From contig QJNS01000021.1 in assembly GCA_004154925.1 (NCBI GenBank), positions 186,001 through 250,000 on the forward strand: a stretch of DNA of 64,000 nt. Direction: 5' to 3'. This document shows positions 21,531 to 34,763 of the stretch, one piece after another. Position numbers and translations under genes: made by a program. Under the pieces are notes generated by a model. The model was not told the origin of the DNA, ran no database searches, and worked only from the letters and a program-made list of their open reading frames with translations. Every line of letters starts with the position of its first letter. Positions within the stretch are counted from its first letter, which is position 1. Source of the stretch: Monosporascus cannonballus (taxonomy: Eukaryota > Ascomycota > Sordariomycetes > Xylariales).

Positions 21531-23187
21531 ATTCTCTCTTTTTTACTTACTAGTTATTATTAATTAATATTAGCCGTATACTATATAATAATTAATACGA
21601 CATTAAAGTAGGCGATATTATTATATAATAGAAGTATTTTATTAATATTTAATGAATTTATATATTTATGATTTCTGATGCCGTTAATATAAAGCCGGAT
21701 TGTAAACGTTTCTCGATCGAAGTATTATTAATTTTGTATTAATACTTTTTTTTGCTTTTTTATAAATATTTCATTCGTAATTTTTATTTAGGTCCGCCGC
21801 TTTTTTGCCAAATAATCGTTAATTCTCTTTTTATCGTATATATTTTTTAATTTTCGATTATTTGCCATTACGATATTTATTTATAATAATTTTTAACAAG
21901 CAATAATATTATATAAATTTTAGAATTCTTTCGATTATAATGAAAAGGTAAAACTGTAATCTATTAATTTTCGATAAATTTTATCAAGATTATATTAGGT
22001 TATTATACTTAAACTATAATATAGTTTATGTTATGGATTTATTAAAAATGAGAGCTAAATATTACGTTTACTATATTTAAAATAAAAAATATTTTCGCAT
22101 ATATTTAATATTTTTTACCTAATTATTTATTAAATTGCGAATCATTTTTAATTTTTTTAAAAAATAATATAAGTAATTTTTGCTTATTATTGCAAAATTT
22201 TATACAAAAAATAAGAAATAGATTATTAAATTTAATTCAATTTTCGAAAATTAAGGTAATTTAGTTAACGAATAATTTTGCTTCAAAATATTTTTCTTTA
22301 TATCTCTAAAATTTATATTAAAAGTATTATATACTTATGAAAACAAAAAGCGCCAAACGTTTTGTAATTATAGTCGCGAAAATATTATTTTTAAGTTATT
22401 TTAAATTTTTTTGCTTTAAATATAAATTTATAAATTACTCTTTTTAGTATATTATTTTTAGTAATTTATTAACATATTTTTATTAATCCATTATTTTATT
22501 AGTATTTTGTTTCATATATATGATATATATATAAAAATATATTTATAAACCTAAATAAGATTTATTACTAGGTAATTATTACGCTGGTCTCCTATAAATA
22601 TAATAGTCTTATTTATATTATTTTTATACTTATAATTAAAATATTAGCTAATTAAATTTAAAGGACAAAATTATTTTATTTAATTAACACAAATTTCATT
22701 CGAAATTCCGGAATTATAGTAAATTTATTTAAACGATATTTAAAAATGATAATATAATATGGATTAATTTGGATAATTATAACAAGTAAAATATATTAAA
22801 GATTTAACAATAACAAGACGTTTCGTTATTATATTAACGGATATCGAAAATAACTTTTTGTTTTATATTTTTTTCCTTTTAAGTTTTTCCGTTCTCGTTG
22901 TATATTTATTAATAAACTTTATGTATTTTCCGATTAATCTTATAAAGTTAACGGTTAGCTTTTTATATTTAACAAACTTTAATATATTTTATACTTAATT
23001 ATTAATTATATATTTAGAATTTATTAATGCAATATAAAGGTCTATTTTTAAAATAATAAATATAATATTTATGAAATGTATTTGGTATTATCGGTATATA
23101 CTTAGCGACTAATATCGGCTTTATAGCTTTTTTATATAATTATTTTAATTATTATTAATTTGATATTATATATTTATATAAAATAAT

Positions 23188-23285
23188 ACAGCCCCTTAAA
23201 ATTAGCTAAAAGGGGCTAAAGCAAAACCTTATATATCTTGATAAAATCTTATTTAAATATTAATAAAAATAACTAGTCGCTAATA
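23188..23285 (+). repeat. direct repeat with AGCCCCTT hairpin, copy 1
   Basis: It begins CAGCCCCTT; AGCCCCTT pairs perfectly with AAGGGGCT 12 nt later. The ~100-bp sequence returns at 23838-23935 with mostly transition differences, one of them breaking the hairpin (AAGAGGCT). The two copies flank about 550 bp, so they could be the terminal repeats of a very short element or a tandem duplication. Confidence 0.6.
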
Positions 23286-23350
23286 GCTCAAATGGTATAA
23301 CTAACTTATATATCCGACGGATAATAATTCGATTTTTTTGGAGGGCGCAT
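23276..23350 (+). other. tRNA-like fragment
   Basis: TAATAGCTCAAATGGTATAAC looks like an A-box region, and AATTCGATTT, about 40 nt on, like a mutated B box (normally GGTTCGANTCC). The acceptor stem does not pair well. It is probably a SINE head or dead tRNA copy. Confidence 0.25.
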
Positions 23351-23837
23351 TTTCTAATATAAATTAATTATTTGCGGTAAAGGTGTTATGGAATTAATTA
23401 CCCTTGCCGAAATATTAAATCGCGTAAGAAAAACAACGCGTATTTAAAATCGCGTAAGTAAAAACGCGCGTTTTTAAAGGGCTAAAAAAGCCGAAAAATT
23501 AAGAATTTGAAATCGCGTAAAATAACGCGCATAAAAAGTTAATACCGTTCAAAATCGTGGCGATAAAACCAAAAAAAAAAAACGGTCGGAGGTTGTGGGT
23601 GGGCTCTCCAAACCTTTTATATACGTACTGACGCTGCCCCAAATTGCAACGGGGCTCCTTTTCTTTGGTCTTAGCCAAATAGGACTAAGCCAAAAACGCT
23701 ACTGCCAGATTTAGCTAAGCACGGATAGCCATTATTAGGCAAAAAGATTTTACATAGAAATCCAGTCGTACGGAAAGGGTGATTAATAGCTTTGAGAAAT
23801 AACGCCTTTAGAAAAGCGAGTAATTGTAAGATAACGC
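23351..23837. other. moderately GC spacer with AATCGCGTAA repeats
   Basis: Less AT-rich than its surroundings. AATCGCGTAA occurs three times between about 23416 and 23522, each followed within 20 nt by an AACGCG motif. Hairpin-capable pieces follow (GCCCC..GGGGC near 23635-23654; CTTAGCC..GGACTAAG near 23670-23690). No open frame is present. It lies between the two direct repeats. Confidence 0.4.
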
Positions 23838-24000
23838 AGCCCCTTAGAACTAGCTAAAAGAGGCTAAAGCAGAACTCTATATATCCTCATAAGATCTTAT
23901 TTAAATATTAAAAAAGTAATTAGTTGTTAATATAGCCTAAAAGGATTTGGAATTGTTAACCTTTTAGTATTATACCTAACCTTATACCTTTTTATCTAAC
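23838..24000 (+). repeat. direct repeat copy 2 and SINE-like tail
   Basis: This is the second copy of the 23188 repeat (to about 23935). It is followed by a mutated copy of the 19440 SINE-like segment (GGAATTGTTAACCTTTTAGT). The adjacency suggests that the two are parts of one composite element. Confidence 0.5.
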
Positions 24001-26202
24001 AATTTAATATTCCATTAAAATATCATTATCTTTTAATTTTATTTTAAATTTAATATAATTAATTTATTTTACAAACATTTAAAAAATATTCGATTTAGTT
24101 ATAATAAATTATAATTATTAAAATATTAAATATTTTTATATTCAAAAACCTTTTAAAAAAACTTATATTTGATGGTTATTTTAGAAATTAAAAAATGATA
24201 TATAATTATTTATTGTTTTACAATTTTATTATGGATTAAAATATAATATATAAATCATATTATATAATCTTTTGTACTTTATAAATAAATAAGTTTTGTA
24301 TATTTTTGATTTTATTCGTTTAATTAATTCTATTGGAATATATATTAATATTAATTTAAATATTTTAAAAATTGGAAATATTTCTTAAATAACTTTAAAT
24401 TTTTTTAAACAATTTAAGTTTAAAAGATTAATTATAACGGTTATTTTACTTAACTACAGCCTGTTGAAATTTTGTTTATATATCGACGAATTTCTATTAT
24501 ACTTTTTTATAATTATTTTAATATTCGAAAATAATAATTATATTCGATATCGAATAGCGAATATCAGAGAAGTTTATTTCGATAATAATTGTAAATAACG
24601 TTAATTTATACGTTTAACTTAATTATTCGTTTAAAACTAATCAATCTATAATCGTGTTTATCGGGCATAATTTAATTTAAAATTAATAAATAAATAATTT
24701 AGATCTGTTATCAATATTTTTAGTAAAAGTCTAGATATATATTTTAGTTTATGATATTTTATATTTATTTATTACCTAATAATTAAAAATTTAGTTATAA
24801 ATAAAAATTCTCTTATTTTCGTAAAACTATTAATAATTATTAAAATAACGTTATGTGTATATTTATGATTCTTTAAATGAAAAAATACTTTTATCTAAAT
24901 ATTCATGTTTCATATACAACATAATTAAATAAATAAAGATAAAAACTATAATATTTTATAAGTGTTATTCAAAAGTCTTTATATACCTTAATATATTAAA
25001 TGTTTTGTTATATATTATTAAATATTATTTTTTAAAGTTTATTTACAAAAGACTTTTCATTACTTATCTTAATAATATTTTGTATTTTTATATATTTTAC
25101 GTAAGAATTATGATAATATTAGTAAATAAATAATAAATACAAAACGTATTATAATAAAATAATATATGTATTTCGATAATATAAAACGCAAGTGAAATTT
25201 ATATTATAATTCTTTTCTTCTAGTATTTCTTTAAATTAAAATTATAAATGTTGTGTTTATAACTCATAACTAATATTATGAAATCATTACGAAATTTTCG
25301 AAATAAATAATACTTTCTTAAGAGTTAATTCTAGTATTATTAAATATAAAATATTTTATTTCGGCATAATCAATTTAACGTTTTCTTTTTTTAATTCTGC
25401 TAATATTTCGCTATGCAGATAATATTTTATTATTACCATTAATTGTAATTTCTTTGAGATAATCTTAATAGTAGTCGTTATTTACTTTTTCTAATTTATT
25501 TATTTTATATAAATAATATCGGTAAAATGACTTTTTCGTTTTTTTAAAAATATTATTTATAATCGTATAATAAAAGTTTTATATTATATTAATGTCCACC
25601 TTTAATCGTTTAAGCTTTTAACTTATTTTTCTTAAATTATTTAGTTTCAGAATCCTTTAAATAATTTTAGTATGTTATTTTATTTGGCCGTATTTTTGAT
25701 TTTAAGAAATATAATTATTGTTAAATATTTATTTACTGTAAGAAACTTCTTACTTAATTAAAAGTTGTAAAATATTAATGTTGCGTTGTAATAAGTAAGT
25801 AATACAAATATATAATTAATTATTAATTTAATTTATTAATACAAGAAAAATTCCTAAAATAGTCTTATAATTTGAAATTAAATTATACTAATTAATCATG
25901 TATTGAATGAATTTCCTTTGAAAAGTTTCGCGTAAATATAATAAACATCTTTTTAACAGCTAATAATTCGTTAAAATTAAATTTCTTTATTTGATACTTT
26001 TTTAATATTAATATTAATATTTTAAAGTTTTTATAGTAGTAAATAATCCTTGTTATTTTATTTTGTATTTAATTTCGATACTAAAAGATTTCCGTGATTC
26101 AAATGTAATTGAATATTAATTTTGTTTATCAAAATATAATAAAGCATGTGATATTATTTTAATAAATATATTAAATAAGATTTTAATATCGAAAAATACG
26201 TA
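24001..26202. repeat. AT-rich RIP-degraded desert
   Basis: No gene, no identifiable element and no frame above about 60 codons. It directly abuts the TA target site of the pogo-like element. Confidence 0.75.
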
Positions 26203-26250
26203 ACGTCCCACACCACCGAGCGGACCAAACCACCGAACGGACCAAAATTT
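26203..26250. repeat. left terminal inverted repeat of element A
   Basis: 48 bp, pairing with 28026-28072. It contains two copies of CACCGA-CGGACCAAA, a likely transposase-binding sub-repeat. Confidence 0.9.
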
Positions 26251-26308
26251 AACACTTCGCGATAACAAACTTAAATAAAACAAATATAACGTAATAAATT
26301 AATTCCAA

Positions 26309-27973
26309 TTAATCGGATTCTTTTTCGTTAGATATATTTACAGCCTCTTTACAAGTACGCGTATTATGTCCGGGCTTGCTGCAAACGCCATATTTCCGTT
26401 CCTTCGTTTTTACCTTTTTGCGACGATTACCTTTAGCTATTGTTGGTTGCATTTTTTTACTACCTTTTTCTTTTTGGGCCAGAAGAACTTGTCCCTTTTG
26501 TATAGTAAGTGTTCCTTCTTCTTGAAGACGTTTGTTTTTGGTCCTGCGACGTTTGCTTAAGATGTGGTTCGTTTCGCGTAATTGGGCGTTTTTTTCCCGA
26601 AGAAGAGTAACTTCGTGCAAAAGCAATAAGTTACTTTTTGTTAAAAGATTAGCCGATTTAATAATCTTTAACGAATTACCTTGATTTCTAATTTTTCTTT
26701 GTAAGTAACGTCCTTGCTTCGTTACTTCCTTGATATTTTTAGGGGTTTTTGCGGGCGGGGAACGAATGGAACCGGCGGAGGTTAACGGGGAGACGGTCGG
26801 CGTAGGCATAACTGGAGGAACTTCTAATTCGGAAAGAACGTTATTGGGATCGAATGGAATAAGACCAGTTTTTGCGAATCCAGATTTGATGTTATCGGAC
26901 GTTATGGCAGCTTGGAACGCGTTGTAAAAGCCGGCGAGAAAATCTTTTTTGGTAATATAGGTATGATGGCGTCGCATTAGGTTTTCGATATACTGCGAAT
27001 AAGCGCGTTTCAAAACAGAAAAACAAAATATATCAAGAGGTTGGAGCCGATACGAAGAATGCGCGGGTATGCAAAGTGTAATAATGTCGTGGTTGGCGTA
27101 GTATTTTTCGAATTCCATCGAATAATGGCTTTCGTGGCCGTCGAGGATAAGGAGATGTTTCGAACTTTTTGTACGCGTCCGAGTATGTTTGTCAAAATGC
27201 TAAATCCATTTTAAACCTAATTTATTTGTTATCCAGCCATTATTACTTAATGCGACTTTCCAATCGGCTGCTGGCAATGGGTTATTGCGGTATCAGGACC
27301 CAAGGTGATTTTTCCCCGCCATGATGATAAATGGCGGTACAGCCCAACCTTGGGAATTAACAGCCTGAATAACTGTAACCCATTCTTTATTCCTTTATTG
27401 CGCTTATCTAGGTTTTCTATGTTTTTCGGCACTGGTAATTATTATGCCCGTTACTATAAGAAGCCTTATTAAGAATCCAGTTTCGTCGAAGTTATAAATA
27501 TCTTTTTTTGCGATACCGTATTTCGCGATTATAGCCCGAATAAGCTCGAACCATTTGCGAAATGTTTTTGGATTTTCGCATAAGATCCGTTAATAATCGA
27601 TTTTCCGATTTAAACGCGTTTGGAGCTTTTTTTGCCGTTTAACAAATCTCGACGCCCAATTAACCCCGACGCGTACCGTAACGCGCTAGGCGAACAACAA
27701 ATTCGCCATATTTTCAACATACTGAAGCCGGACAGGAAACGCTCGCGTATTTAGGTCAAGGATTCTTTCGATAATCGATTTCTTTTCGGTCGCCGTTAAT
27801 ATTCGCGAATTAGGAATATTGTCGGTTCGGGCGCATCGACCGTAATATCGGGCTTTCAAAGTTGTTTCAGGGACGTTATATATCGAATGTAGCTTTTTAA
27901 AGCTAAGTTTCGGGTCTCGTTTTCTAGCTTAAATGGCTAAATTCATCCTAGTTTCTTTCGTAAGACGTTGCAT
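26309..27973 (-). pseudogene. pogo-like DDE transposase, seven nonsense codons, 555 codons
   Basis: The frame runs from the ATG at 27973 to the stop at 26309 with no shift. It is interrupted by seven stop codons, each explicable as CAA, CAG or CGA changed to TAA, TAG or TGA, the first at 27931-27929. The 269 codons from 27118 on are open. Domains in order: N-terminal psq-type HTH (start MQRLTKETRMNLAI), CENP-B-type HTH, then the DDE core with NFDETGF (D163), LLILDGHESH (D278) and QPLDI (D314), a DD35D spacing. A C-terminal basic coiled region follows, and a CCHC-like zinc knuckle whose first Cys is now Tyr (YGVCSKPGHNTRTC), another G-to-A change. When intact it would cut and paste the element in the nucleus. 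It cannot make full-length protein now. Confidence 0.92.
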
Positions 27974-28025
27974 ATTGTTGGTGGTGAGTAATGTAAAAAT
28001 TAAGTTGAAGGTTTGAAATGTTAAG

Positions 28026-28072
28026 AAATTTGGTCCGTTCGGTGGTTTGGTCCGCTCGGTAGTGTGGGACGT
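28026..28072. repeat. right terminal inverted repeat of element A
   Basis: 47 bp, the mirror of 26203-26250, ending ...GTGTGGGACGT before the TA target site. Confidence 0.9.
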
Positions 28073-30965
28073 TATATTATAATCAAAGAATTTTAGTATT
28101 TGACCGATCTTCGTTATTTTGTTAAAATATAGAATTAGTTTTTATAAAGGTATTTGTTTAAGAAATTAATAATAAAACCGGTAAGTCTTATATCATAAAG
28201 TATAGATTCTTAATTAATATTAATAAATTTTAAATAATATTTACATGGTATATCTTAAGTAAACAGATTTTTATTTTTGCATTACGGTAATCTATTACAG
28301 ATATATTTATATCTTTTTGATACTTATAACCAATTTTAAAAACAAAATTCCGTTTTTAAATAATTCGCTCCTTAATAATTTATCGGATAATTAGTATTTT
28401 TTAAACGTTCGTAAATTAATCAAAAATAATTGATATATTTCCTTTCGTTGTACGAAAATATTACGATATTATTTAAAGAAATATTATAAACTTAATTAAT
28501 TAAATTAATTAATACTATGTGTATATATTTCAGGACTTTACAAATTATTTATAAGGTCGCAAGATATTATTATATATTTAAATTAAGTGTATACTTATTT
28601 AGTATTTAGTATAATATATTGATTCAGTTTAAATTGCAAAAGCTGTTAATGGATTATAGCCGATTTAAAATTTTAAAGATTAACTGTAAAGAATATCGAT
28701 TTTCTATAGTAATATAATTTAATAATCGATAATTAATGTATAGCCCTATATTACCGTTTTAGTTAAATATATATGATATAGAGGTAGTAATTCCACATTT
28801 CGATTTTGAAATTCGTTAAATTTGTAAATTATATAAATATGTATTTTTAAACTTTCATTCTTGAAGTTTCAGAATTATGTAAATTTACTTTTTAAATAAT
28901 ACTTTATACCATATTAAATTTATAATACATTGAATTTCCAGATATACAAAAGATATTTTCGTTCTTTTTTGGAAAATATATTCTGAAATCTTTCCAAATA
29001 ACAATATAATTATATAGTTTTCGAAATAATTTTATGTCCGTTAAATTCGGAGATATTAGAAACATTATTGAATTTAATCATATTAACAACGTAAATCGAT
29101 TTCCTTACCAATATTAAATTTATTAATTTTCGTTGTTAATCCCTTTTATATTTCTAAAAATCTATTTATATTTCGTAATATTTCACTGTATTTAGTTTCT
29201 AAATCTTAAAATAATAATAAATTAAATCTTGTAAGATTAGGATAAATTAAGAAATAAAGTTAATAAAATTACCGAATATCTTTTAAAAATATTTATTATT
29301 TTTAGTTCAGTTTTAAAAAGTTTATATTATATAAAACACTTTTATTAATTTTTATTACCATGAATATATTAATAGTAAAAATCGGAAATTATAATATTGT
29401 ACGCAATGTTTATTTTTTATATTTATTTTCATTTTTACATTTAGTATCACTTATGTAGTAACTTTAAATTAATCGCTTTTTCTAACTAGAATTAAATTTT
29501 TAATAATCATATTATATTAATCTTATAATGTTATTTTATCGAAGTAAATTAAATACTTAATTTTATTTAGACGAAAATTTTTAATCTCTTTGAATTATCA
29601 TAAATAGTAAGATTTTAGATGGTAACAAAGTGTTTTTTTTAATTATACAGGAAAAGTATATATATATTTTGTTTTAGAATCGGAATTGTATACCATTTTT
29701 TCTTATAATGGTAATAAATTAAAACCCTCTTTTTTAAAAAAAAATATATTTAATGGTTTTTTAAATCGAACGAATGTATTACGATTAATATGTCTTTGGC
29801 GCTAAAAGGCTTTTTATAATGTTTCACGTTTTCTTCGTTGATTTTAAATAAATTTATTTAAGTTTTTTTGGTAGGTTTTTATTTACAAGGTATTTAAATA
29901 TATTCTTTTGTATTTTTTTATTTGGCTTTTTGAGTCAAATATTAAACGGCTTATGTATAATAGTTTTTCGTAATTAGATTAAATAGACGTTTAAAAATAC
30001 CTTTTATCCGATATTTCAAGTTTTGAAAATTTTTTGAACTTTTTTAAAAATATTATAAATAACTTCCAGTATTTTTTTCTAAAGTTAAATTATGCGGTTT
30101 TGGGTTTAAAGAAATACGTCTTTTAAATTATCAAAAAGACTTTTCGCAATTTATTATTTCTTTTGAATTTTTCGAAAATATTTTAAAACGTATAGTTTAT
30201 ATATTCGAGACGAAAATACCTTTCTCATAAGAAATTAGAAATCTTTTAATATAACTATTTGATTTACTTTTTCAACATTATTATAATATATTAAATCTTT
30301 TAGTTAAAATAATTTTTACTTATTTCTGGCTTAATAGATATATAATATATTCAACACCTAGTTTGTTTAAAATTATTAATCTTTATAATAAATATAACTT
30401 AAGGTTATTTAGATTTTATATCGTGCAATATTTGTCAAAAAATCGCTAAGTTTATTTCATTACTGTTAAATATTTTCGTAGAGTTTATAGATTATGTTAG
30501 TTTGTAATAAAAACGATTAGGTAATTATATATTTATTAATTCCGTTTCGTTTATATAGTTAAAACCCTCTAATCTTTATTAATGTAAAACTTAAGTATTA
30601 TATTTCAGAAAGTAGGTATAAACATTTATCGCCAAGAATATATTAAATGTTCTATTTATAATTTAGCTTCTATTGCTTTAAAATAACAATATAATTATAC
30701 TTAATTTTATTTCTTTTATCGATTTTATTAGATAACATTTTTTATTAGCAATTTTTATAATAATCCGAACGTATTTCGAACTTCCGGTATTTTGTTTCTT
30801 TTTATTATTTTATATAGATTTGATTATTACGAGTTATATACGAGAACATATTAATTTTTTTTAATTAATTATTACGTCACTTAAAAGTTAAATAAAAAAG
30901 ATAAAGAAATAAATATATAGAGGAAATAATAATTATAATAATTATACAATATTTTCAGAAAAAAG

Positions 30966-31070
30966 TATATGTTTGCCTAGATATGAGATTTTATGGTTAT
31001 CTTAAGCAGTTAGATCGGCGACAGATCGCCGACATTTATCTGTACCTTCCATATTCTCTTATTTTCTTAC
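30966..31070 (+). repeat. dispersed ~100-bp repeat, copy 2
   Basis: Partner of 21428-21530. It contains a perfect 8-bp hairpin TCGGCGAC-AGA-TCGCCGA (seven pairs plus flanks) that is partly lost in the other copy. Confidence 0.5.
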
Positions 31071-32620
31071 AGTTTAATAATTGATTAAACTCTTACGCTG
31101 TTATAAAAGTGCAATAAAACTAGTTCTAAAAATGGAACTCTTTTAAAAAAACATTTAGTTAAAATATAAAATAATTTATATTAATATTACCGAAAATTAT
31201 TATATTTAAAATTAGGTCCGAAAAAGTACAAATATATAATTCTGTAAAACCATACATAATATTATTTTCTAGAAGTTGTTTAAGTAGTGAAATAAAACTT
31301 GGCTTTTTAGATTTATAAAATATATAATTTAATAGCGATAAAGATCGAGATGGTTTATATAAAGAATAATATAATTATATTTAATATTCTTATTTTCTGT
31401 TTTTATTTTACATGTAGTATGTATTTCACTTTTGAATTTTAAATGTTGTTATTTATTTTATATTAAAAAATCAATATAATACTTTATTACTTATACTTAA
31501 ACCAAATTATAAAATTGTATTACAAATATAAAGTTACTTTAATCTTCGATACCATTAATTTTGAACCCGGAAAAAATAAATTTGTTTTATTTTATTTCAG
31601 GAATGGCTTTTCATATTAGAAATCCTGTTTTATTATATATTTAGTAATTGCTTTATCGCTTTTTTCTTCCAATTTCGTTTTTTTATCTTTTAAAAATATT
31701 CTTAAATTACAAAAATAGAAGTATAATTTATTTGAAAAAGCAGTATTGATTTCAGTAATATATTGGTAACGAAGAGTTTACTATTCAAGTATCAAAATAT
31801 TTTAAAAAGAAAAACGATTATTTAAACATAAGAAATTATATTTTTAAGAAAACCCGAAAAAGCAAATTCAAAGTTGTGAAAAAAGAGATATATTTAGAGC
31901 ATATAAAATATATTTCTTAACTAAAAAGAACAATAAGAACAAAATAAGCAATAACAATTAAAGGTATTGATTACAAAAATGTTGAAACGAAAATATATTG
32001 GGCAATTACGTTTTTAACAAATTTAGATATAATTTACGTATTTGAAAAAACGTTAAAAATAGATTCAATAAAGACAAATTACATAAATATTTATAAATTT
32101 CATATATTATAATTCATTGACTTCAGTTTCTTATTTTGAAATACTCAATAGCGAGTAATTTAATTATCTAGTTTATTGTTATATTTCATACGATATGAAA
32201 TTTATAAATGTTTTTTTAGTAATATATTAAAAATATTAAAATCTTTTCAAATAAAAGTTCAAAGTTTTTATAATTATACTTTGTTTTCTTTTTGCTTATT
32301 ACGTTTTGTTAAAATCTTATATCTTTTTGATTATTAATAATTATTATATTTATTACTACAAACAACTATATTACCTATTAAATTTATTCAAAGTATATAA
32401 AATATATGTAGGTTAAAGTATTATAATGTAAGTCAACTTAAGTATATCGAAAATATATTAGAGAATATAACATGTAAATAGTATAAAATTTTATTAATTA
32501 TACTTTTAGTATATCTCGATAATTAGAAAACGTCGATCTGAATATTATTCTTAATTTAACTTCAGGGCTATTTAAAAACATAGCACTTCCGGAATTAGGA
32601 TTAGTAACCGATGAGCTAGT

Positions 32621-32687
32621 GATCTACTTATTAATATAAATCATTCATCTAGTAATTAATAAAAAACGTTGAATAAAAGTGACGCAA
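32621..32687 (+). repeat. repeat shared with 46992-47050
   Basis: It shares TTAATAAAAAACG, AATATAAATC and their spacing with 46992-47050, with transition differences. The AATATAAATC part also resembles the end of the LTR relic at 21310. It is a likely LTR or leader fragment. Confidence 0.4.
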
Positions 32688-32688
32688 T

Positions 32689-32973
32689 ATGTTTTTCTTT
32701 TACGATTTATATTACAATCAATCGAAAATTACCCTATGTTACATTATAATTGCCTATTATCTTATAATTCTCTGTATTTTTATTACAAAAGCAGCTGTAA
32801 TAATTGTTAAAAAGAAGATTTACCAATTGCAAATTGAATTCAACTTACTAATTAAAAGAACGCGCCGATTAAGATTTAATAGACAAACAATAGATTACAA
32901 TACGAAAATATGTAAAAAAAAAGCATATAATAAAGCCTTACTAAATATAAAATTAAAGTTTTCGGCGTTTTAA
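32689..32973 (+). pseudogene. lysine/arginine-rich ORF relic, possibly transposon-derived
   Basis: 94 codons remain open in an AT-rich desert. Residues about 40-90 (IYQLQIEFNLLIKRTRRLR, then KKKAYNKALLN) are a basic amphipathic coiled-coil-like segment as found near the ends of fungal transposon proteins. The N-terminal hydrophobic part is probably translation of mutated DNA. It follows directly on the 32621 repeat. It is not an active gene in my view. Confidence 0.25.
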
Positions 32974-34514
32974 ATTGTTTTATATATATAATAATAATAT
33001 ATTCCGATAACCGTTAATTGAACGGCTTAAGAAAGAACGCAATATAACGTTTAGATTTGGAAGCTTTAAGTAAAAAATGATTAAAACTTTTTAATAATAA
33101 TTAAATTTCGAAAGTCGTTTGTTAATACAACGATTAATACTCGAAATTATTTCGGTAATTGACTTATTAATGAACGATAATACAGATTAAAAATGCCAAG
33201 TTTTATAAGTTAATTAAAATATTATTACAAAAATTCAACACCAACGACTAAATATTGTATTAAAATTATCTAAAGTTTACAAAATTTATGCCAATTAAAA
33301 AAGCTTTTACTAAAGATTATTACTGGAATTTGCACCGAAAAACAAGAACGAAATATCTTTATTGATATTTTATAAACTCTACGTTACGTAAATGTTGTTA
33401 TTATAAATACTCAGCGATTACACGACGTTTTATGTAATGAATTTATTTATAAAAATAATAAAATCGTTAATAGATTTTTAATAAGAGAAATTACTTATTT
33501 TTTAATTTGTTAATATTAAATACAAAGAGTAATTTATATAGCTTTAATAATAATCACATTTCTTACAGTTAGATCTTTATGTTAACTGTTTTCGATTTAT
33601 AAAATAAAACTTATAAACGTTTTACTTTGAATTATTTATATAAATTAATATTAAGGTTACCATATATTTTAAAACCATAAAACGTTAAGTTTACACGAAT
33701 TCAAAACGTTGTAAATAACATATAACGTTATTAAAACATTTGAAAAAAGGCAAAAAAGCAGATTATTTTCTATTAAAAGTGTTAATGCAGATAAAAGATT
33801 CAATTTTAACGTCTTCAAAAAGAAAAGTTAAAAAATGAACTAAGAAAACTGTAAAAAAAATAGAAACGGTAAATAGTTTTACATTCGAAAGTCGAATAAT
33901 TGCCGGTTTCATTTATAATAACCTTAGTATTAAGATTAAACAATAATATTGTATTAAGTTCGGCTCGAAAGATTTGTCCTAAAAAGCAGTATTAATAATT
34001 AATAACGATATATTAATATGTCGGTTAATTTAAATATAATTGATCGCTTTATAACCTATATTACTTCTCCTATTTTCTACTTTTGGCTATATTCTTACTT
34101 ATAGCCGCATTTATTATTTTGTATAATATATTATTTTCGTCTATAATTATATTATTCTGCACTAAAATTCGTATCCAGATTTGTTTTTTTGATAAACGAG
34201 TTTCGATAATAGTTTAAAATAATAAGGCTTTTTCTACTTACAGTGTAATAAATGCATCTATTTTTATAAACGCTAATAAAGATTAAAATTTGTGCTTGTT
34301 TTTTGTAAAGTTCTTGTTATTAATAGTAATTTTATTTTTTTATTTCGCTTTTTTTTATAATACGATAAGCTTCGTGTTAAAAGAAATTTTTTACCTATTA
34401 TAAAAATCTTATTTTTCTTTAATAATTCCAAATTTTAGCTTTTAAACAGATAACGTTAAAAATGAACATTACAATAATATCTTGATTACTCGTTACACAA
34501 TTAAAATATATAAC

Positions 34515-34763
34515 AAATATAAAAGTTATATAAGATATACTTAGATTTAAGGTATATTTTCAAATCTAAGTTAAATATTCAAAACTTTATTACAGGATAT
34601 AACTTACACGATAGATACTATACTCCGTATCTTTGAACATGATGACCGATTTATAATTATCAATATAAAAGTTATACAAGATATGTTTAAATTCAAGCCA
34701 TACCTTTCAAGCTGAGCTAAATACGCAGAAAGCTATTATACGATATAATTGTACAATAAATAC
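34515..34763 (+). repeat. tandem ~105-bp duplication
   Basis: 34515-34619 and 34661-34763 are colinear copies (AATATAAAAGTTATA, AAGATAT, CTAAATA and GATATAA blocks in order), 145 bp apart, differing mainly by C/T and G/A. The second copy keeps more C and G. No function is apparent. Confidence 0.6.

Larger units (their letters stand above)
16801..23187. repeat. AT-rich RIP-degraded desert
   Basis: There is no gene and no frame of useful length. Less mutated patches at about 17.5, 18.7, 19.4, 20.5-20.7 and 21.05-21.5 kb are remnants of repeats, some annotated separately. The rest is A/T with scattered CpG. Confidence 0.75.
26203..28072 (-). mobile_element. pogo/Fot1-like DNA transposon A, complete ends, 1870 bp
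   Basis: The ends are 47-48-bp inverted repeats, ACGTCCCACACCACCGAGCG inward from the left, and the mirror image from the right with one transition and one deletion. TA flanks both sides (26201-26202 and 28073-28074), the usual target duplication of Tc1/mariner-pogo elements. Each repeat also contains an internal direct repeat (CCACCGA-CGGACCAAA twice). A single transposase frame fills the element on the minus strand. It is much less mutated than the surrounding DNA, so it inserted late into an old desert. Confidence 0.93.
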
